This document shows, in pieces, positions 17,813 through 25,874 of a stretch of 64,000 bases of DNA. Below the pieces are notes generated by a model. It saw only the letters and a list, made by a program, of their open reading frames with translations. It ran no database searches and was not told the origin of the DNA. The DNA comes from Methylovulum psychrotolerans (GTDB lineage: Bacteria > Pseudomonadota > Gammaproteobacteria > Methylococcales > Methylomonadaceae): the NCBI RefSeq assembly GCF_002923755.1, contig NZ_PGFZ01000008.1, positions 65,453 through 129,452 of the forward strand, in the 5' to 3' direction. A program made the position numbers and the translations under genes. How positions within the stretch are numbered: the stretch's first letter is position 1; the number at the start of each line of letters is the position of its first letter.

Positions 17813-18175
17813 TTAAAACGGCATTTTTGCCCCAAACCTAAACAACAATAAAGCGGCCAAGCTTGCCCCCAAGGTATCCGCAACCCAGTCCATACTGTCG
17901 GAACTGCGGCCAGGGACAAAGCTTTGGTGCCATTCGTCAGACAGCCCATATAAACTGCTGAAAGCAATACTGGCCACCGCCAGTATAATAGGCGGCTGGA
18001 CAAAGGTGCGGAAACCGCGCCACGCCAACACCGCCAAGATAAAATACGCCCCGCTGTGGTAGAGCTTGTCTTGTCCGGCAAACCACATCGGTGCGGGTAA
18101 GGACGGCTGGTCTGACAGCCAATAAATAAAGCCGCAATACGCCAACAACCCAAAAACGTCTATACTTCTAACCAT
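17813..18175 (-). CDS. VanZ-family membrane protein
   Basis: A 120-residue protein with about four hydrophobic segments (~6-21, ~43-55, ~60-78, ~96-112) and the VanZ-like pattern DKLYHSGAYFIL followed by SDEWHQSFVPGR. The conserved His and Asp/Glu residues are those usual in the family. The family's role is unclear outside teicoplanin resistance; some members change envelope lipid or peptidoglycan properties. Its ATG (18173-18175) lies one nucleotide from the ATG of the divergent DUF455 gene at 18177, so each gene's untranslated leader and promoter must lie inside the other's coding region unless a start is misplaced. Confidence 0.85.
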   Translation of the reverse strand: MVRSIDVFGLLAYCGFIYWLSDQPSLPAPMWFAGQDKLYHSGAYFILAVLAWRGFRTFVQPPIILAVASIAFSSLYGLSDEWHQSFVPGRSSDSMDWVADTLGASLAALLLFRFGAKMPF

Positions 18176-18176
18176 A

Positions 18177-18980
18177 ATGAATAACCTGTTTGACTACGCG
18201 CAAGCCTGTTTGCATAACGCGGACATTGCCGAGAAATTGGCGTTAACCCATGAAGCGAAAGCCCGTTGTAGCCGTGGCGAGTTAAGTCTCGCCCAGCTAA
18301 CGCCTGTGGCGGATATTAGCCACGTCACGTTTCCGGCCCAGCCGCAGTGGTTGCCGCCGCGTTTGGTGCCTAACCGCAAACTGACCCAAGCGGGCGGGGT
18401 GGCGGCGTTTTTCCATGCCATTGCCCATATTGAGTTTATGGCGATTTATCTGGCCTGGGATATTCTTTATCGGTTCCGTGGCTTGCCTGACGCATTCTAT
18501 CAAGATTGGCTGAACATTGCCGACGAAGAGGCGCAGCATTTTGAAATGATTTGCCGCCATTTGCAGACCTTAGGGCTGGGATACGGCGACTTGTCCGCCC
18601 ATGGCGGCCTCTGGGATCATGCGCGGGACACCGCCGATGATGTGCTGGCGCGTTTGGCCTTAGTGCCGCGCTGTATGGAAGCGCGGGGCTTGGATGTGAC
18701 ACCGGGCATCATCAAAAAATTCGCCGCTATGAACGATACTGCCAGTATTGCGGTCTTGCAACGGATATTGACCGATGAGGTCGGCCATGTCGAACGCGGC
18801 TCTTATTGGTTTAACACCCTGTGCAACCAACAAGGCTTGGAGCCGGAAAGCCATTATCGGCAGTTAATCCGCCATTACTACCAAGGCGGCAAGCCAAAAG
18901 GCCCATTTAACCGAGAAATGCGTATAATTGCAGGCTTTTCTGCTACTGAATTGGACTGGTTGGAAGAAGCATCCTCATGA
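18177..18980 (+). CDS. DUF455 ferritin-like domain protein
   Basis: A 267-residue all-helical protein of the DUF455 family, which has a ferritin-like four-helix fold. The potential di-metal ligands are carried by HAIAHIEFMA (~80-89), EEAQHFEM (~119-126) and DEVGHVERG (~199-207). The family resembles the hydroxylase-type MiaE enzymes, but no substrate can be assigned. It overlaps nnrS by ATGA at 18977-18980 and so begins an operon that continues through regB and regA. An iron-oxygen protein in a redox/NO operon is plausible. Confidence 0.85.
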   Translation: MNNLFDYAQACLHNADIAEKLALTHEAKARCSRGELSLAQLTPVADISHVTFPAQPQWLPPRLVPNRKLTQAGGVAAFFHAIAHIEFMAIYLAWDILYRFRGLPDAFYQDWLNIADEEAQHFEMICRHLQTLGLGYGDLSAHGGLWDHARDTADDVLARLALVPRCMEARGLDVTPGIIKKFAAMNDTASIAVLQRILTDEVGHVERGSYWFNTLCNQQGLEPESHYRQLIRHYYQGGKPKGPFNREMRIIAGFSATELDWLEEASS

Positions 18981-20149
18981 AGACAAAAACACTATTCGAT
19001 TACCCGCTGTTTGCCTTGGGCTTTAGGGCGTTTTTCGTCCTCGCTGGCCTGTCTGCACTGATGCTCATCTTGCTGTGGAACGCCATGTTGAAAGGCCAAT
19101 GGCTACACGCCAATTACTTCGCCCCGAATTTTTGGCACGCCCATGAAATGCTCTTAGGTTATTCGGTCGCTGTGGTGGCGGGTTTTTTGCTCACTGCCGT
19201 GAAGAACTGGACAGGCCGCGCCACCGTCACCGGTGGTGCGTTGTTGGGCTTATGCCTGTTATGGCTGTATGGGCGCATTTTGCCGTTTTATGCGGGGCTG
19301 TTGCCGGATGGCCTGATTGCCTTAGCCGATCTGGCTTTTTTGCCGTTATTGGCGTTCCGGGTCGGCGTACCTATCGTCCAGGCTAAGCAGTATAAGAATC
19401 TGGTTTTTGTGCTGATTTTACTGGTCTTAAGCGTCGGTAACGGCCTGATCCATACCCAAGCCCTAGGCCTTGCCGATACCGCCAGCGTCGGGCTGGAACT
19501 GGTGCTGGCGACGTTAATCATCTTGATTTTGGTGATTGCCGGACGCATTTACCCGTTTTTTACCGAACGCGCCATTTCCGGCACTTTAATCCTGAAAAAC
19601 CCGCTCATTGAAGGCTTGGCTATTGCCAGTGCCGTGCTGGTGTTCGGCCTGCAATTGGCTGACGTGGCGGGCGGCTGGCTGGCGTGGGGCGCGGGCTTTG
19701 CCGCGACGGTCAACTTCCTGCGCATCGCTAACTGGTATGTGCCTAGAATCCGCTATGTGCCCTTACTGTGGGTGTTGTATGTCGGCTATGGCTGGATTAT
19801 CGCCGGGTTTGTCCTTACGGCTTTAGCTGCCTACGCATGGGTGGCCCCGTCTTTGGCTTTACATGCCTTTACCGTTGGCGGCATCGCCGTAGTCACCTTA
19901 GGGATGATGGCGCGGGTGGCGTTAGGCCATACCGGACGGGCGCTGAGGGTCTCCAACGCCATTGCCTTGGCGTTTCTGCTGATTAATCTGGCTGCGGTGC
20001 TACGGGTGCTGTTGCCCATGGCCTTACCCAGCTGCTATGACTGGTTTATTTATGCCTCGACTTTATGTTGGTTGGCGGCGTTTGCGTTATTCATCTTCAT
20101 CTATTTGCCGATTTTGACCCAGCCGCGCATAGACGGCCAAGAAGGTTAG
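18977..20149 (+). CDS. nnrS: NnrS family membrane protein
   Basis: A 390-residue haem/copper-containing polytopic protein of the NnrS family, with about 12 hydrophobic helices. It starts with the family signature PLFALGFRAFF and has HAHEMLLGY (~54-62), whose histidines are candidate metal ligands, and MARVALGHTGR near residue 315. In other bacteria NnrS relieves nitric-oxide stress and prevents formation of dinitrosyl-iron complexes. It lies between the DUF455 gene and regBA in one transcription unit with overlaps or short gaps, suggesting redox-controlled expression. Confidence 0.93.
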   Translation: MKTKTLFDYPLFALGFRAFFVLAGLSALMLILLWNAMLKGQWLHANYFAPNFWHAHEMLLGYSVAVVAGFLLTAVKNWTGRATVTGGALLGLCLLWLYGRILPFYAGLLPDGLIALADLAFLPLLAFRVGVPIVQAKQYKNLVFVLILLVLSVGNGLIHTQALGLADTASVGLELVLATLIILILVIAGRIYPFFTERAISGTLILKNPLIEGLAIASAVLVFGLQLADVAGGWLAWGAGFAATVNFLRIANWYVPRIRYVPLLWVLYVGYGWIIAGFVLTALAAYAWVAPSLALHAFTVGGIAVVTLGMMARVALGHTGRALRVSNAIALAFLLINLAAVLRVLLPMALPSCYDWFIYASTLCWLAAFALFIFIYLPILTQPRIDGQEG

Positions 20150-20156
20150 TCCTGCC

Positions 20157-21563
20157 ATGCTTTCACACGTCTCCCCCAAATCCGAATTTTCCGCCCGTCA
20201 AAATCTGCGCTGGCTGTTTATTTTAAGAAATCTGATGATCCTCAGCGAATCTTTGCTGATTATCCTCTCGACGTATGGTCTGAACATCCGCTTGCCTGAG
20301 CAACAGCTCTGGCTGGTAGTATTTATGATCTGCGCCTTAAACTTTTACACCTCCATGCGCCTCCAGGCTGAAGAACCGGTTAACGAGACGGAACTGTTCA
20401 TCCAGTTAATTATGGATGTGGTGGCTATCGGGGCCTTGCTGTATTTGACGGGCGGTGCGTCCAACCCGATCATTTGGGTGTTTTTATTGCCGGTGATCAT
20501 CACCGCCATTATGCTGCCGCACTCTTATGCGTGGTATATGGTGATTATCACCACCTCCATGTACACGGTGCTGATGGCGTTTAACATCCCTTTGCCCGCC
20601 ATCGAGCCGCATTCGCCCAGCCCGCATTTGCTGCATTCGACCATGAACTACGATCTGTTGCAGCAAGCCCATGCCATGAGCGACAAGCACTATTTCAACC
20701 TGCATATCTTCGGCATGTGGTTTGGTTTTGTATTCAGTGCGGGTTTGGTGGCGTTTTTTGTCGTCGAATTGGCGATTGCCCTGCGCATCCAAGAGCGTAA
20801 CCTTGCTGAAGCGCGGGAAAATGCCCTGCGTGATGAGCGCGTGGTCGCCCTCGGTACCTTAGCCGCCAGCGCGGCCCACGATATGGGCACACCGCTGGGG
20901 ACAATCGCCATTGTCGCCCACGAGTTGGAACAAGAGTACCCCGAACACCGCTTCCCGGATCTGCATGAAAAGACTCTGATTATGAAGCAGCAAATCGAAC
21001 GCTGCAAAGCCGCCTTGTCGGTGATGTCGGCTTCGGCGGGGGAGTTACGCGCCGAATCTGGCCGCGTCATCTTGCTGACTGAATATATCGACGAGGTGAT
21101 CAAACAATGGCGCACCCATAAGGTCTCGACCAAACTCAGTTTTGTCATTGACCCGGATGTGCCGTTTGATGCGCAAATTATCGCCGAGCGTACCCTGACC
21201 CATTCGATCATTAATATCCTCAATAATGCCGCCGAAGCCTCACCGCCAGAAAAAGGCATCGAATTCCATGCCGACTGGAGCCGTCAACAGGCGATTATCC
21301 GTATCCGTGATTTTGGTACCGGTCTCCCCCCGGAACTGCTTAATTTTGCCGGCAAACAGCCTGTGGTCAGTAAAAAACGCGGCTTAGGAGTCGGGCTGTT
21401 TCTTACCTACTCCACCATTCAACGTTTAGGCGGCAAAATTAACCTTTACAATCATGACGCAGGCGGTGCCTGTGTGGAGATTACTATTCCCCTTTTACAT
21501 GCAGAAGAGCAACATGATGACCTTACAGGAATTGGACAAGCCCCGTTTATTGCTGGTGGATGA
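20157..21563 (+). CDS. regB: Redox sensor histidine kinase RegB/PrrB/ActS
   Basis: A membrane-bound sensor kinase of 468 residues. Six N-terminal helices (~20-210) carry the quinone-binding motif GGASNPI at 99-105, close to the RegB consensus GGxxNPF. The H-box AAHDMGTPLGTIA has the phospho-acceptor His241. Cys283 (IERCKAAL) corresponds to the redox-active cysteine region of RegB. N, G1 and G2 boxes of the ATPase domain follow (NILNNAAEA; DFGTGLP; GLGVGLFL). It is cotranscribed with regA, which overlaps its 3' end by 50 bp. The presence of both redox elements supports sensing of quinone pool and thiol state. Confidence 0.93.
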   Translation: MLSHVSPKSEFSARQNLRWLFILRNLMILSESLLIILSTYGLNIRLPEQQLWLVVFMICALNFYTSMRLQAEEPVNETELFIQLIMDVVAIGALLYLTGGASNPIIWVFLLPVIITAIMLPHSYAWYMVIITTSMYTVLMAFNIPLPAIEPHSPSPHLLHSTMNYDLLQQAHAMSDKHYFNLHIFGMWFGFVFSAGLVAFFVVELAIALRIQERNLAEARENALRDERVVALGTLAASAAHDMGTPLGTIAIVAHELEQEYPEHRFPDLHEKTLIMKQQIERCKAALSVMSASAGELRAESGRVILLTEYIDEVIKQWRTHKVSTKLSFVIDPDVPFDAQIIAERTLTHSIINILNNAAEASPPEKGIEFHADWSRQQAIIRIRDFGTGLPPELLNFAGKQPVVSKKRGLGVGLFLTYSTIQRLGGKINLYNHDAGGACVEITIPLLHAEEQHDDLTGIGQAPFIAGG

Positions 21564-22065
21564 CGACGAAACCTTTTGCAAGGTTTTAAAAGCGGCGTTG
21601 GAAAAACGCAATTACGAAGTCCTCGTCGCCAATAACGTCGCCAGCGGTATTGCCTTAGCCGAACAAAACCTGCCCGAATATGCGGTGATAGACTTGCGCA
21701 TCGGCTATGAATCCGGGTTGGAATTGGTCAAAAAATTGATCTCGCTGGACGATAACACCCAAATCGTCATGTTGACGGGTTTTGCCAGTATCGCCACCGC
21801 CGTCGAAGCCATCAAGCTCGGTGCCACCCATTACTTGACCAAACCCGCCAACGCCGACGAAATCGTCAACGCCCTGAATAAAAACGAAGGCGATGCGTCT
21901 GTGTCCATCAGCGAAAACCCCTTATCGGTGAAGCGCTTGGAATGGGAGCATTTACAAAAAGTGCTGATGCAGTATGACGGCAATATCTCGGCAGCGGCAC
22001 GGGCGTTGAACATGCACCGTCGGACTTTGCAAAGGAAGTTGGATAAGCGGCCCGTGCGGGAGTGA
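21514..22065 (+). CDS. regA: Redox response regulator RegA/PrrA/ActR
   Basis: A 183-residue regulator starting at the tandem ATG at 21514/21517. The receiver domain has the acidic pocket VDDDE, phospho-acceptor Asp60 (VIDLRIG) and the TKPA lysine. The linker is followed by a Fis-type helix-turn-helix at the C-terminus (NISAAARALNMHRRTLQRKL), which is nearly invariant in the RegA family. It shares 50 bp with the end of regB, so expression should be tightly coupled. Confidence 0.94.
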   Translation: MMTLQELDKPRLLLVDDDETFCKVLKAALEKRNYEVLVANNVASGIALAEQNLPEYAVIDLRIGYESGLELVKKLISLDDNTQIVMLTGFASIATAVEAIKLGATHYLTKPANADEIVNALNKNEGDASVSISENPLSVKRLEWEHLQKVLMQYDGNISAAARALNMHRRTLQRKLDKRPVRE

Positions 22066-22227
22066 GTGTTGCAGACTCCCTCCGTTAACCGTTCCGGCAA
22101 GGTATCAAAACCAAACTGGCGCGGTTTTTTAGGGTAAGCACATAAACAATCGATTATATAATAATCCCTTAGACAGTATCAGGAAGTTTGTCCAGATGCT
22201 TTTTATTTTTTACCAAGAGCCACCCCC

Positions 22228-23379
22228 ATGACCGCCAAAGACCCCAAAGCCATCCGTATCGCCCCGAAAAAACAAGGCAGTACCTTATCGGCGGCGCAGA
22301 AACGCTTTAATAACCTGATCAAACAAATCGATAAAAATAAAAAATTGTTGCTGGACTGGAAAGACACCATTCCGGTTTACCAGCAAAAAGTCGGGCAAGA
22401 ATACGAGCCGCTGTTCGATACGTTTAACGGCTACCGCTTGGAATGGCTACAATTATTAGACCAGTATTATGAACACCCGCTGTTTAAGAAAACCGATAAG
22501 GCCAAAATCAAGCATATTATCAGCGCGGTCTGTGATGATTTAGTGGTTGATATGGAATCGGAGGCGGTGAAAGCTCTGTTCAATAAATACAAAGACACCG
22601 ACTACTATGCGATGGTGCAGGAACAGGAGCAAGCCATGGCTGAGATGATAAAGGGTCTCGCCAAAGAAATGTTTAAGGTCGATATTGATGACGACGTGGA
22701 TGTCAGCACCCCAGAAAAATTCCAAGCCCATTTGCAAGACAAGCTACGCGAGCAAGCTGAGGCAGAAGAAGCCGTAAAGGCCGCTAAACCGAAGAAAAAA
22801 ACCGTCAAGCAATTGGCACGCGAAGCCAAGCAACAGGAAGACGAAGCCTTAGCGGGTAAATCGGTGCAGGAAATTTACCGTAAGCTGGTCGCCGCCTTGC
22901 ATCCTGACCGCGAACCGGACGAGCAGGAGCGGGCGCGTAAAACCGAGCTGATGCAGCGCGTCAATACCGCTTACGGCAAAAAAGATTTGTTGCAATTGCT
23001 GGAACTGCAATTGGAAGCGGAGCAGGTGGATGCCGCGCAATTAGGCCATATCGCCGATGACCGCTTAAAGCATTTTAATAAAATACTCGGCGAACAATTG
23101 GCGGAATTGACAGAGGAAATAGGCCATATCGAGATGACGTTCATGGAGCGTTTGAATATGCCGTTTTTTGGCAAAATCACCCCCAAACATTTGTTAGCGG
23201 AACTTGCACACGATATGCGGCAGGTCAAACAAGATATTGCTTATATTAAAGAAGACCTGCAAGACCATGCCGACCCGGCCACCTTTAAGGCGTGGCTAAA
23301 AGCTTACCGGATACCTAAGCCTAAGCGGCGGGATGCTTTTGATGAGCTGTTTGGCGGCGATCCTTTTGACTTTCGCTAA
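22228..23379 (+). CDS. J-domain (DnaJ-like) protein
   Basis: A 383-residue highly charged, mostly helical protein. A J-domain-like segment sits at ~211-260 with the essential HPD motif at 225-227 (YRKLVAALHPDREPDEQER). This lies in the middle of the protein rather than at the N-terminus, as in several chromosomal J-domain proteins of gammaproteobacteria. The flanking regions (~1-200 and ~260-383) are coiled-coil-like, with Lys/Glu-rich linkers near 178-200. It should stimulate a DnaK-type Hsp70; the client is unknown. It is a stand-alone gene. Confidence 0.82.
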   Translation: MTAKDPKAIRIAPKKQGSTLSAAQKRFNNLIKQIDKNKKLLLDWKDTIPVYQQKVGQEYEPLFDTFNGYRLEWLQLLDQYYEHPLFKKTDKAKIKHIISAVCDDLVVDMESEAVKALFNKYKDTDYYAMVQEQEQAMAEMIKGLAKEMFKVDIDDDVDVSTPEKFQAHLQDKLREQAEAEEAVKAAKPKKKTVKQLAREAKQQEDEALAGKSVQEIYRKLVAALHPDREPDEQERARKTELMQRVNTAYGKKDLLQLLELQLEAEQVDAAQLGHIADDRLKHFNKILGEQLAELTEEIGHIEMTFMERLNMPFFGKITPKHLLAELAHDMRQVKQDIAYIKEDLQDHADPATFKAWLKAYRIPKPKRRDAFDELFGGDPFDFR

Positions 23380-23390
23380 CAGTCTGCATG

Positions 23391-23410
23391 GCCCTAACGC
23401 CTGTTAGGGC
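23391..23410. terminator. Short hairpin after the J-domain gene
   Basis: A perfect 8-bp stem (GCCCTAAC / GTTAGGGC) with a 4-nt loop lies 11 bp after the stop at 23379. There is no T-run, so the terminator call is tentative. Confidence 0.5.
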
Positions 23411-23525
23411 AGGTCAGCGGACTATGCCTTTGTGCTCCCGTTTTATTATCGGCTTATCCTTACCTTGGCGGCGGCTAAGGATACCGTAACCGTTTGTTAC
23501 CTTGCCGCCCTAACCGAAAACCGAT

Positions 23526-25133
23526 ATGTTAAGAATCACCGAACTGAAACTCCCCCTAGACCATACCGAAGCCATGCTGAGCGCCACTATTATCGGGCGG
23601 CTAGGCATTAGCCCAGAGCAGCTAAACGGCTATACCATTTTTCGGCAAGGCAATGATGCCCGCAAACGCGCGGCGATTTTGCTGGTCTATACCCTAGATG
23701 TGAGCTTGAGCAATGAGGCGGAGGTGTTGGCGCGTTTTCACGCTGACCCGCATATTTTGCCGACCCCCGACACCACTTACCGTTTCGTCGGCCAAGCCCC
23801 CAGCAACCTGAGCGAACGGCCTATTATTATCGGCATGGGGCCGTGCGGTTTGTTTGTCGGGCTGATTTTGGCGCAAATGGGCTTTAAACCGCTGATTTTG
23901 GAGCGTGGCAAGGAAGTGCGCGAACGCACTAAAGACACCTTCGGTTTGTGGCGCAAACGGGTGTTTAACCCCGAATCGAATGTGCAGTTTGGTGAAGGCG
24001 GGGCGGGGACATTCTCCGATGGCAAGCTCTATACCCAAATTAAAGACCCTAACCATTATGGCCGCAAGGTCTTGACTGAGTTTGTCAAAGCCGGGGCACC
24101 GGCAGAGATTTTACGGGTCAGTAAGCCGCATATCGGCACGTTTCGGCTGGTGTCGATGGTCGAGCAGATGCGGGCGAGTATTGAGGCCTTAGGCGGGGAA
24201 ATCCGCTTCCAATGCCGGGTGGATGATCTGGCGATTAGCGACGGACAAGTACAAGGCGTGACCCTCGCCAGCGGTGAAACCTTGCGTAGCCGCCATATCG
24301 TCTGCGCGGTCGGCCATAGTGCGCGGGATACCTTTGCCATGCTCTATGAGCGCGGCGTTTATATCGAAGCCAAGCCGTTTTCGGTGGGATTGCGTATCGA
24401 ACACCCGCAATCCTTAATCGACACCTGCCGCTTTGGCGCGGCTGCCGGACACCCTTTATTGGGTGCGGCGGATTATAAGCTTGTCCACCATTGCCAAAAT
24501 GGCCGCTCCGTGTACAGTTTCTGCATGTGTCCGGGCGGTACAGTGGTGGCGGCGACCTCGGAAGCGGGGCATGTCGTCACTAATGGTATGAGCCAATATT
24601 CGCGCAATGAACGCAACGCCAATAGCGGTATTGTGGTCGGCATTACCCCGGAAACCGATTACCCCGGCCACCCCTTAGCGGGCATTGCCTTACAACGCCA
24701 GTTAGAAGCCCATGCCTTTGTCTTAGGCGGCGGCACTTATGATGCACCCGGGCAATTGGTCGGCGACTTCCTCGCCCAACGCCCCTCGACCACCTTCGGC
24801 AGCGTTTTGCCTTCGTACACGCCGGGGGTGCATCTGGGCGATTTGTCCACCGCCTTGCCTGATTATGCCATTACCGCCATCCGCGAAGCCTTGCCCGCCT
24901 TCGGCAAAAAAATCAAAGGCTTTGCGATGGATGATGCGTTGTTGACGGGCGTGGAAACCCGCACTTCGTCGCCTATCCGCATCAAACGTAACGGAGATTA
25001 CCAAAGCATCAACACCAAAGGCCTATATCCGGCAGGCGAAGGGGCGGGTTATGCGGGTGGGATTTTGTCGGCGGCGGTAGATGGTATTAAAGTCGCCGAA
25101 GCGGTGGCTTTGGCGATGTTAAGGAATGAGTAG
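23526..25133 (+). CDS. FAD-dependent oxidoreductase (COG2509 family)
   Basis: A 535-residue flavoprotein. An N-terminal domain (~1-95) precedes a Rossmann FAD-binding motif PIIIGMGPCGLFVGLIL (~98-114) and an RG-containing segment (LILERGKEVRERT). The family block NPESNVQFGEGGAGTFSDGK is present. The C-terminal AGEGAGYAGGILSAAVDG (~506-523) closes the FAD site. It resembles dehydrogenases annotated as FAD-dependent proteins near geranylgeranyl-reductase or HI0933 types; the substrate is unknown. It is a single gene with its own upstream gap. Confidence 0.87.
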   Translation: MLRITELKLPLDHTEAMLSATIIGRLGISPEQLNGYTIFRQGNDARKRAAILLVYTLDVSLSNEAEVLARFHADPHILPTPDTTYRFVGQAPSNLSERPIIIGMGPCGLFVGLILAQMGFKPLILERGKEVRERTKDTFGLWRKRVFNPESNVQFGEGGAGTFSDGKLYTQIKDPNHYGRKVLTEFVKAGAPAEILRVSKPHIGTFRLVSMVEQMRASIEALGGEIRFQCRVDDLAISDGQVQGVTLASGETLRSRHIVCAVGHSARDTFAMLYERGVYIEAKPFSVGLRIEHPQSLIDTCRFGAAAGHPLLGAADYKLVHHCQNGRSVYSFCMCPGGTVVAATSEAGHVVTNGMSQYSRNERNANSGIVVGITPETDYPGHPLAGIALQRQLEAHAFVLGGGTYDAPGQLVGDFLAQRPSTTFGSVLPSYTPGVHLGDLSTALPDYAITAIREALPAFGKKIKGFAMDDALLTGVETRTSSPIRIKRNGDYQSINTKGLYPAGEGAGYAGGILSAAVDGIKVAEAVALAMLRNE

Positions 25134-25713
25134 GGGGTATACGCGCTAATTTAACAATCAAGCTATGCTGCAAGCTGGGCAAACAGCCTCATGCTTTCAA
25201 GCACTGACATATTGCAACATAAGCTTGCGGGGGCGCAATATCACTGCCACGCCTTGGCCGGGCTGTTCAAAAATGGCCTACGGATGGTAGCCCCTGTCCA
25301 GCCAGGCCACGTCGCCTTTGACGAGATGGAGAGGTTAAGGCGTTCGCCCACATCCTGGTCGGTCACTGCAATGTGGACGAACGGCAGCACGGCCAAATCC
25401 AACGCCACATCTAACCGGTAAGACGTGCCCGCCGCGTTCACCAAACTGCCGCAGGTTGCCGGGCATCCCCCTACATGCGGCCACATTTTTTTACAACAGG
25501 GCTTTTAACCAAGGGATGTACACGGAAAGCCGTTTTTGCACGGCTGTGTCAGCGATGCGCTCCTGCAATAGGGTGATATTTCCCGCCACACCCTGCCGCG
25601 ATTTGTCCAAATTGCAGTACATCAATACCAACTGCCCCAAACCCAAGGGGCTGCTGATCTTCCGCGAACGGGTGAAAGCCTTGAATTCCCCCTTTCTTCC
25701 TTTTTTGTCTGAA

Positions 25714-25770
25714 TTTAAACACCTAATAAGCACATAGTAAGCATGTGGTAAGCACTTATTAAGCACATAA
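25714..25770 (+). promoter_or_regulatory. Four TAAGCAY heptamers at exact 11-bp spacing
   Basis: TAAGCAC, TAAGCAT, TAAGCAC and TAAGCAC begin at 25727, 25738, 25749 and 25760, one helical turn apart. They sit ~110 bp upstream of the RTX start codon. This is the layout of a cooperative regulator-binding array. A weaker relative (TTTAAGCACC...) precedes the sulfatase gene at 34399-34430. Confidence 0.7.
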
Positions 25771-25792
25771 GGGTTTTATTTATAATATTTAT

Positions 25793-25827
25793 TCTCGCAA
25801 TTAACTAAAATACGGTATAAACTCTAA
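25793..25827 (+). promoter_or_regulatory. Promoter-like block shared with the sulfatase gene
   Basis: The block contains TTAACTAAAATACGGTATAA and matches 34477-34511 (TTAACTAAGATAGGGTATAA) closely, including the preceding TTCTC and following CTA. It is about 50 bp upstream of the RTX ATG. GGTATAA may be a -10-like element, but the start of transcription cannot be read from sequence alone. Confidence 0.55.
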
Positions 25828-25874
25828 ATCCAGACAGGTCGATTTTCTGATGGCGCAACTTAGAGTGATAATTA

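Larger units (their letters stand above)
25134..25874. other. Intergenic region upstream of the RTX gene
   Basis: About 740 bp. The first 550 bp have average base composition and several opposed short frames (25191-25421 on +, 25241-25486 and 25491-25766 on -). This looks like decayed coding sequence, but I recognise no family. The last ~160 bp turn AT-rich and carry the 11-bp iterated heptamers and a promoter-like block shared with the sulfatase gene. Confidence 0.5.
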
